Shown here piece after piece: positions 42,504 to 64,000 of a stretch of DNA of 64,000 bases. The stretch's first letter is position 1, and each line of letters starts with the position of its first letter. Both the position numbers and the translations under genes were made by a program. Under the pieces are notes generated by a model. That model saw only the letters and a program-made list of their open reading frames with translations, did no database searches and was not told where the DNA came from. Origin of the DNA: Tubiluchus corallicola (lineage: Eukaryota > Priapulida > Priapulimorpha > Priapulimorphida > Tubiluchidae); the NCBI GenBank assembly GCA_030141605.1, contig JAQGDQ010000360.1, positions 125,001 to 189,000 on the forward strand, written 5' to 3'.

Positions 42504-43941
42504 AGTTTGGTACGCAACAAAATGCTTACACTCTATGCTAATTATTCTTACGTCTTTACTTCACAGGTATTTGGGAATTGCCAACAAACTACTATTCAGC
42601 TGGAAAAGATGATGCCGAAGTTACTAGTTGCTAAAATTGACAAGAATGGAAGTGTCTAGTAAGCTACATGACTGTAAACTGTCTTATTTGTGTTTTATGA
42701 CACTGGAAAATACAATGGTGTTAATGTACTTAGTTTGATTATCTTTGAAACTTGAATCGCATTCGCTAATTTTAGCTTCCCCGGAGCACCTAGCCCATCG
42801 TACCCTCGGTGGACGTGACAGACAGGGTAAAGTATTCGTTGATTAAAGGTAAAGTCAAATCTCACTCTTGACGACATTCAGTAGTTGATCGTGAGACTGG
42901 GCTGTTATTCGTTTTTTTTGTAGTTGTTAATTTTATGCTATTTTGTTCCCTAGTGAATTGTTCTATTGACATTTAACAAGAAATTTGTATGAGAGAAATT
43001 ACTGTTATTCTAATGGTTGGTTAAAAAAGGAAAAGAAATCCTGTTTATGTTGAGAAGAGTGCGCTTGCTTTTAAAACGTAATCTCGGCAATTGATGTTTC
43101 TCAAACATTCTTGTTTCAGTGCTGAATACAGCGCAAATCTGACTGCATTGAGTGAAATCGTCATTTCTGTAGAATCGACGTTCTTAAGTACATGTTCTCA
43201 TGGAGAAACTTTATACATTTTTTTAGCGTTGTGTTTAACGTTTATTCGTTTAATTTTGCTTCTGCAAGAGTTTAACTGCAGTTTGTTTCAGGATCTTGAC
43301 CTTGAAGCAGTGCAGTGGAAACATTGAGTAATACCTCGTTTTAATTTGCCCGTTGTTGATTTCTTGTAGCCATAGCCGTACCTACTTTGCACTGTTGCTG
43401 TCGTTATTGGGTATCTTAGCCAGATTGGTCTGCTTTCGTCTGATTACTAGATTGTTAGAAGGACCAATGGATAATTTCATTTATTCATTTTTTTGTATAA
43501 TTTGTTAGTTTTTGTTTGACTTAGTGCAAACTCATTTGCGTCTATTTAACTTTCTATTTGCTACATTAAAGGAGAAGTAAACGTTAGTTGGTAATCTTTT
43601 TTTCTCACACTTGTAACAGCTATTAATTCGGTTGTTATCTGATTTACGAACAAATGTGACTTATTCTTATGTACGTTATGATTTATAAACGAATTGTAAT
43701 TATCAGTTGGGTTGTATCTAACATTTCAGATGACTTGTGTAATGAAGATTACTTTGAACATTCAGAATTTTTGTAACGTACGTGATTAGGTGTGAAATAA
43801 AGAAATGCCTGTACCAATTTTTGTACTTCCTTAGGTAATGAAAGGAGCTAGATGCACGGTGGACTAATTCGTCATTCTGCTAGCCCCTTTGAGCGAGAGG
43901 ATAGTCCATTTGAGGACAAATGGAGGCTAAGAAGGGGGTAG

Positions 43942-44246
43942 TGTTGTCGACACGCTTAATCAAGGTCGACTTTGCGCATGCGCAAAGTCACTTGCTATAA
44001 AAGCGGTGAGCGTCGTGCTCTCTGTCGTGCTCTCACGTCCACCATGCGTGCTGCTCTTTTCAGTGCTTAACCGGATTGTCGTTTTGGGAAGGTACGGCGT
44101 AGTTTGAACCTGATTATTTATCTTTTGTCTTTCTTATTCTGCACTCCCTCCTAGTAGAATGCAAAGCGCGCCAACGAAAGCTGACTGCTCAGCCGTCTTC
44201 GCGTCCCTCGACCCCCTGGCAGCCCCCAGGGGAGGGCTCCGCAACA
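43942..44246 (+). repeat. 3' LTR of the Ty3/gypsy element (305 bp)
   Basis: TGTTGTCGACACG...CAACA with TATAAAAG at 43996-44003, preceded by a polypurine tract. The far end lies 17 bases before the assembly gap, so a target duplication cannot be tested. Confidence 0.75.
43996..44003 (+). promoter_or_regulatory. TATA box in the gypsy LTR
   Basis: TATAAAAG inside the LTR, followed by a G/C- and CTCT-rich stretch where transcription would start. Confidence 0.6.
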
Positions 44247-44263
44247 ATATCATAATTTATAGC

Positions 44264-44363
44264 NNNNNNNNNNNNNNNNNNNNNNNNNNNNNNNNNNNNN
44301 NNNNNNNNNNNNNNNNNNNNNNNNNNNNNNNNNNNNNNNNNNNNNNNNNNNNNNNNNNNNNNN
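44264..44363. other. Assembly gap (100 N)
   Basis: Exactly 100 N, so a gap of unknown true size. It lies between the gypsy LTR and the left end of the right duplication arm. Confidence 0.99.
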
Positions 44364-44472
44364 CGTGATTTTTTAACCACACATGTATTACTGTACAAGT
44401 GATATTATAAGTATAAAAAGGTGATAATGATAATCATAGTAGAAACAGTAATAGTATAGTAATACCAGTAGA

Positions 44473-44690
<218 letters not shown>

Positions 44691-45887
44691 CAGTATTTAC
44701 ATGTTTGACTGGTATTTACGTGTTTGTACGTCAAAACAGTGAGGAGACTTACACCAAATGTATATGGCGTCTATTCGATAAAAGAAAGATTTGATTAGCT
44801 GGTTTAAAAAAACGTTACTGCGAATCAAACACTGCATAATTAATAACAATCTCGTGAATAAAGATGACAAATAAATTATTTCAAAGTCACCTAATTACAA
44901 AAAAAAACAGAGCGATCAATTGACTTAAACAAGAGGAAACATTAATCTAGGATATTGCAAGGTCATTTTCTTATTAAATGTCCGTCATTAAAGTGTAAGA
45001 AGCACTCCTCATTAACAATTTAAAAAATTCGTCTTTTCAAACTTGCTTACAAAATAAATGAAATTACAGTAAATTGTTTTGAACAACACTAATCACAACA
45101 CTTTGAATATTACGAAAGTTGATGTAAAGTCAAATTTTATTTTCAAATTTTACAAGTTAATTTAATTTTGTTTTATTATTTACTTCAGCTCGTAGATGCT
45201 ACATGTTTTAAGCCATAGAAATACAGTCATTTACGAAGACAAACCATTTACGAAGATTAGAAAAAGAAACTGAGTACAAATATTTACCTGACTTGACACA
45301 AAATCAAGAGAACTCCGATGGACAAAGATTCTAGAGCATACAAAAACATCAGTGTGGTAGATTAAATATTTTGAAAAACCATTACCAGTATTTAAAACAT
45401 GGCAACTAAGAACATATGTACATTTACCCAAAATGGCTTTCGAAAGGCTAATATCATTTTCTACGCAGATTGCAGAACATCGCGTACCATATCTATAGTT
45501 GAAGAATTTTACCATAGCTCTGTAGTGCCCAGATTTCAGATTATTAAAGATATACAAGTTACATTTGACAGAAAAAAACGTAATGCCCATTATAGCCCCA
45601 AACATTTACAATATTTATTCAGTAGCTTTCACCTTAGCAGACCTCATCAGCCGAATGTAGTAGATAAATAACAGTATGTACCAAAGTTAGAACATCAAAG
45701 AAACAAAATTGTAGCTAAACATCACCGGTTTGAAATACAATAAGTTAAAGAAAGAGTATAAATGACTGCAGAAGTAGTTACCTGCACATGCTATTCAGGT
45801 ACGTCAATTTTTCTTTTTTCTTTCTTTAATTAATTTTAGTCAATTTCGTTAAAATAAAAACAGAATGTTTTTATAATGCTATTATTG

Positions 45888-45949
45888 CTATGCTGTATTT
45901 GTTTGTAAATGCAATTTTTGTTTACAAAGTTCTTCCAGCACAAGCCAGC
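45888..45949 (-). pseudogene. Second copy of the TTLL copy C last exon
   Basis: Identical in layout to 47321-47382 (62 bases, acceptor TTTTTAG, stop TAG), inside the upstream tandem unit. It could serve only if spliced past the first copy. Confidence 0.7.
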
Positions 45950-46008
45950 CTAAAAAAAGAAAAATTAAAAGATGCCATAATAATAATAACGATAGTGATA
46001 ATAATAAC

Positions 46009-46084
<76 letters not shown>

Positions 46085-46093
46085 TTAATAATA

Positions 46094-46124
<31 letters not shown>

Positions 46125-47320
46125 TTACGCAGTATTTACATGTTTGACTGGTATTTACATGTTTGTACGTCAAAACAGTGAGGAGACTTACACCAAATGT
46201 ATATGGCGTCTATTCGATAAAAGAAAGATTTGATTAGCTGGTTTAAAAAAACGTTACTGCGAATCAAACACTGCATAATTAACAACAATCTCGTGAATAA
46301 AGATGACAAATAAATTATTTCAAAGTCACCTAATTACAAAAAAAAACAGAGCGATCAATTGACTTAAACAAGAGGAAACATTAATCTAGGATATTGCAAG
46401 GTCATTTTCTTATTAAATGTCCGTCATTAAAGTGTAAGAAGCACTCCTCATTAACAATTTAAAAAATTCGTCTTTTCAAACTTGCTTACAAAATAAATGA
46501 AATTACAGTAAATTGTTTTGAACAACACTAATCACAACACTTTGAATATTACGAAAGTTGATGTAAAGTCAAATTTTATTTTCAAATTTTACAACTTAAT
46601 TTAATTTTGTTTTATTATTTACTTCAGCTCGTAGATGCTACATGTTTTAAGCCATAGAAATACAGTCATTTACGAAGACAAACCATTTACGAAGATTAGA
46701 AACTGAGTACAAATATTTACCTGACTTGACACAAAATCAAGAGAACTCCGATGGACAAAGATTCTAGAGCATACAAAAACATCAGTGTGGTAGATTAAAC
46801 ATTTTGAAAAACCATTACCAGTATTTAAAACATGGCAACTAAGAACATATGTACATTTACCCAAAATGGCTTTCGAAAGGCTAATATCATTTTCTACGCA
46901 GATTGCAGAACATCGCGTACCATATCTATAGTTGAAGAATTTTACCATAGCTCTGTAGTGCCCAGATTTCAGATTATTAAAGATATACAAGTTACATTTG
47001 ACAGAAAAAAACGTAATGCCCATTATAGCCCCAAACATTTACAATATTTATTCAGTAGCTTTCACCTTAGCAGACCTCATCAGCCGAATGTAGTAGATAA
47101 ATAACAGTATGTACCAAAGTTAGAACATCAAAGAAACAAAATTGTAGCTAAACATCACCGGTTTGAAATACAATAAGTTAAAGAAAGAGTATAAATGACT
47201 GCAGAAGTAGTTACCTGCACATGCTATTCAGGTACGTCAATTTTTCTTTTTTCTTTCTTTAATTAATTTTAGTCAATTTCATTAAAATAAAAACAGAATG
47301 TTTTTATAATGCTATTATTG

Positions 47321-62436
<15,116 letters not shown>

Positions 62437-63020
62437 ATCTACAGTAGTTTAGCTTTGATACAGTGTAAAACTTTGATATGTGAAGTTGAAGACATACTAC
62501 GTGTCTGAAATACCGACAATAAACAGTGAAAACTAATGTGGTTGCTGTACAGGCTACATGCTGGCATTTTGTCATGTAAATCACGTGGGGTAAACGAAAA
62601 CATGATTGTATTTTCAAAGGGTTGCTACTCAGGTTTTACATGCTTTCCTTTTGTCACTTTTGTACATGTGGTAAGCGAACTCGGGTGCGATGACACATTT
62701 TGCCTGGAGGTCTTATAACGGGTTATGTCTTCTAAGTTGCTACTGGTCTTGTTTTCTGTCCCATTGTAAGTAGCGTAGGTAGACTGTATATGTAACACGC
62801 GTTTTGTTAACTACAGAATTAACTACTACGTAAATAAGTACTACGTACTAATAAACTACTACGTATAAGTGATATTATATGTACAAAAAGGTGATAATGA
62901 TAATGATAGTAGAAATAGTAATAGTATACTAATAGTAAGAGAAATAGTAAAGTAATGGTATAATATTGATAATAGTGATGATGATGATGATGTGATGATG
63001 ATGATGACGATGATGATGAA

Positions 63021-63053
<33 letters not shown>

Positions 63054-64000
63054 AATAACAATAATAATAAAAATAATGTCAATAATCATAATAATAGTAA
63101 TAACAATAATAATAATAATGACTAGCCAAACCCCACAAAAAGAATTTTGTGCACAAATCAACCCACAACCCACACCACACCACTCCACCTCATCACACCA
63201 CACTGCACCACACCATACCACTCCACCTCATCGCACCACACTGCACCACACAATACCACCACACCACACTGCACCACACCATACCACCTACACACCACAC
63301 CACCCACACCATACCACTCCACCACATCACACCACACCGCACCACACCATACCACTGCAGCACACTGCACCACCCACACACCACACCACCCACACCATAC
63401 GACTCCACCACATTACACCACACTGCACCACACCATACCACCCACACCATAATACTCCACCACATCACACCGCACTGCACCACAACACCCACCCACCCAC
63501 ACGCCACGCCACCCACTCCATACCACACTACCCACACCACACCCCACACACCCTATCATCCCACCACACCATCCATAGCACAACACACAAAGCACACCAC
63601 CACCACACCACATCAAATCCACCACCTCACGTGGTGATCATGATGTTGATGATGATGATGATGGTGGTGGCAACGATGACGACACCTATAGCACAAGCAC
63701 CAACAGCACAGCATTACAACAAAACCATTACAAACATTTTTCACAAAGTTGAAACTATGTGCTATAATATAATAAATAGCAAAGGCCCCGCAAAAAGAAT
63801 TTTGTGCACAAATCAACACACAACCCACACCACACCACTCCACCTCATCACACCACACTGCACCATACCACTCCACCTCATCGCACCACACAATACCACC
63901 ACACCACACCACCACACCATACCACCTACACACCACACCACCCACACCATACCACTCCACCACATCACACCGCACTGCACCACACCATACCACTGCACAA
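62437..64000. repeat. Upstream region of copy C: microsatellites and CACCA-rich minisatellite
   Basis: 62437-62870 should hold the promoter and 5' UTR of copy C; no TATA box is evident. 62869-62960 resembles 44399-44490. 62975-63060 is (GAT)n. 63160-63637 and 63829-64000 are degenerate CACCACACCATAC-type arrays. The stretch around 63125-63250 recurs almost unchanged at 63785-63900. Frames in the arrays are artefacts. Confidence 0.8.

Larger units (their letters stand above)
39440..44246 (+). mobile_element. 5'-truncated Ty3/gypsy retrotransposon
   Basis: Contains the end of RT, RNase H, integrase with a GPY/F module, a long Ser/Pro-rich 3' extension, 1.4 kb without clear coding, a polypurine tract (GAAGGGGGTAG, about 43931) and a 3' LTR. 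No 5' LTR, gag or RT palm is present. Sequence 39299-39440 between TTLL copy B and the first recognisable pol codons is unassigned. Confidence 0.85.

Noticed and set aside
63147-63998. Overlapping His/Thr/Pro-rich and Trp/Gly/Val-rich frames near the window end
   Set aside because: They are six-frame readings of a CACCA-type minisatellite.

Overview
The window is AT-rich nuclear DNA from an invertebrate animal. It has spliced genes with GT-AG introns, LTR retrotransposons of the BEL/Pao and Ty3/gypsy classes, LINE relics, 5S-derived SINE material, MITEs and long microsatellites. The phylum cannot be fixed from sequence alone. A 100-base run of N (44264-44363) marks an assembly gap.

Layout. 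A tubulin-tyrosine-ligase-like (TTLL) gene occurs twice as an inverted pair. Copy A runs on + (exons 1578-13899; its first exon lies left of the window). Copy C runs on - (62436 down to 47321) and is complete, including a first exon that encodes a signal peptide. Corresponding exons have identical lengths and all are open. A third, partial copy B (-, exons 4-6 at 36816-39284) and a lone last exon (28555-28616, -) are relics. Between the arms lie a three-exon secreted cysteine-rich, defensin-like gene (18065-20088, +), an intronless hedgehog acyltransferase HHAT-type gene (22044-23576, +), and a rolling-stone-type membrane protein (23774-24550, -, converging on HHAT).

The most striking object is a BEL/Pao retrotransposon (28736-36304) with near-identical LTRs and a perfect 5-bp target duplication. 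Its gag-pol frame carries an in-frame, intronless glycogenin (GT8 glycosyltransferase) domain at about residues 188-448, between a SAP domain and gag. The glucosyltransferase motifs and the autoglucosylation tyrosine are kept. The integrase, however, has lost the region of its catalytic Glu and is frameshifted. A 5'-truncated Ty3/gypsy element (about 39440-44246) abuts the broken end of TTLL copy B.

History readable from insertions. An old LTR of the same BEL family sits at one intron site in both A (27-bp remnant) and C (solo LTR) but is absent from B. B therefore split first, the LTR then inserted, and the A/C inverted duplication followed. Later insertions are private to one arm: a hAT-like MITE and a 550-bp insert in C, and a 2.35-kb block with a minisatellite and a 5S-SINE in A. 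The left part of C holds a near-identical 1.43-kb tandem repeat separated by (TAA)n tracts beside the gap, which may be an assembly artefact.
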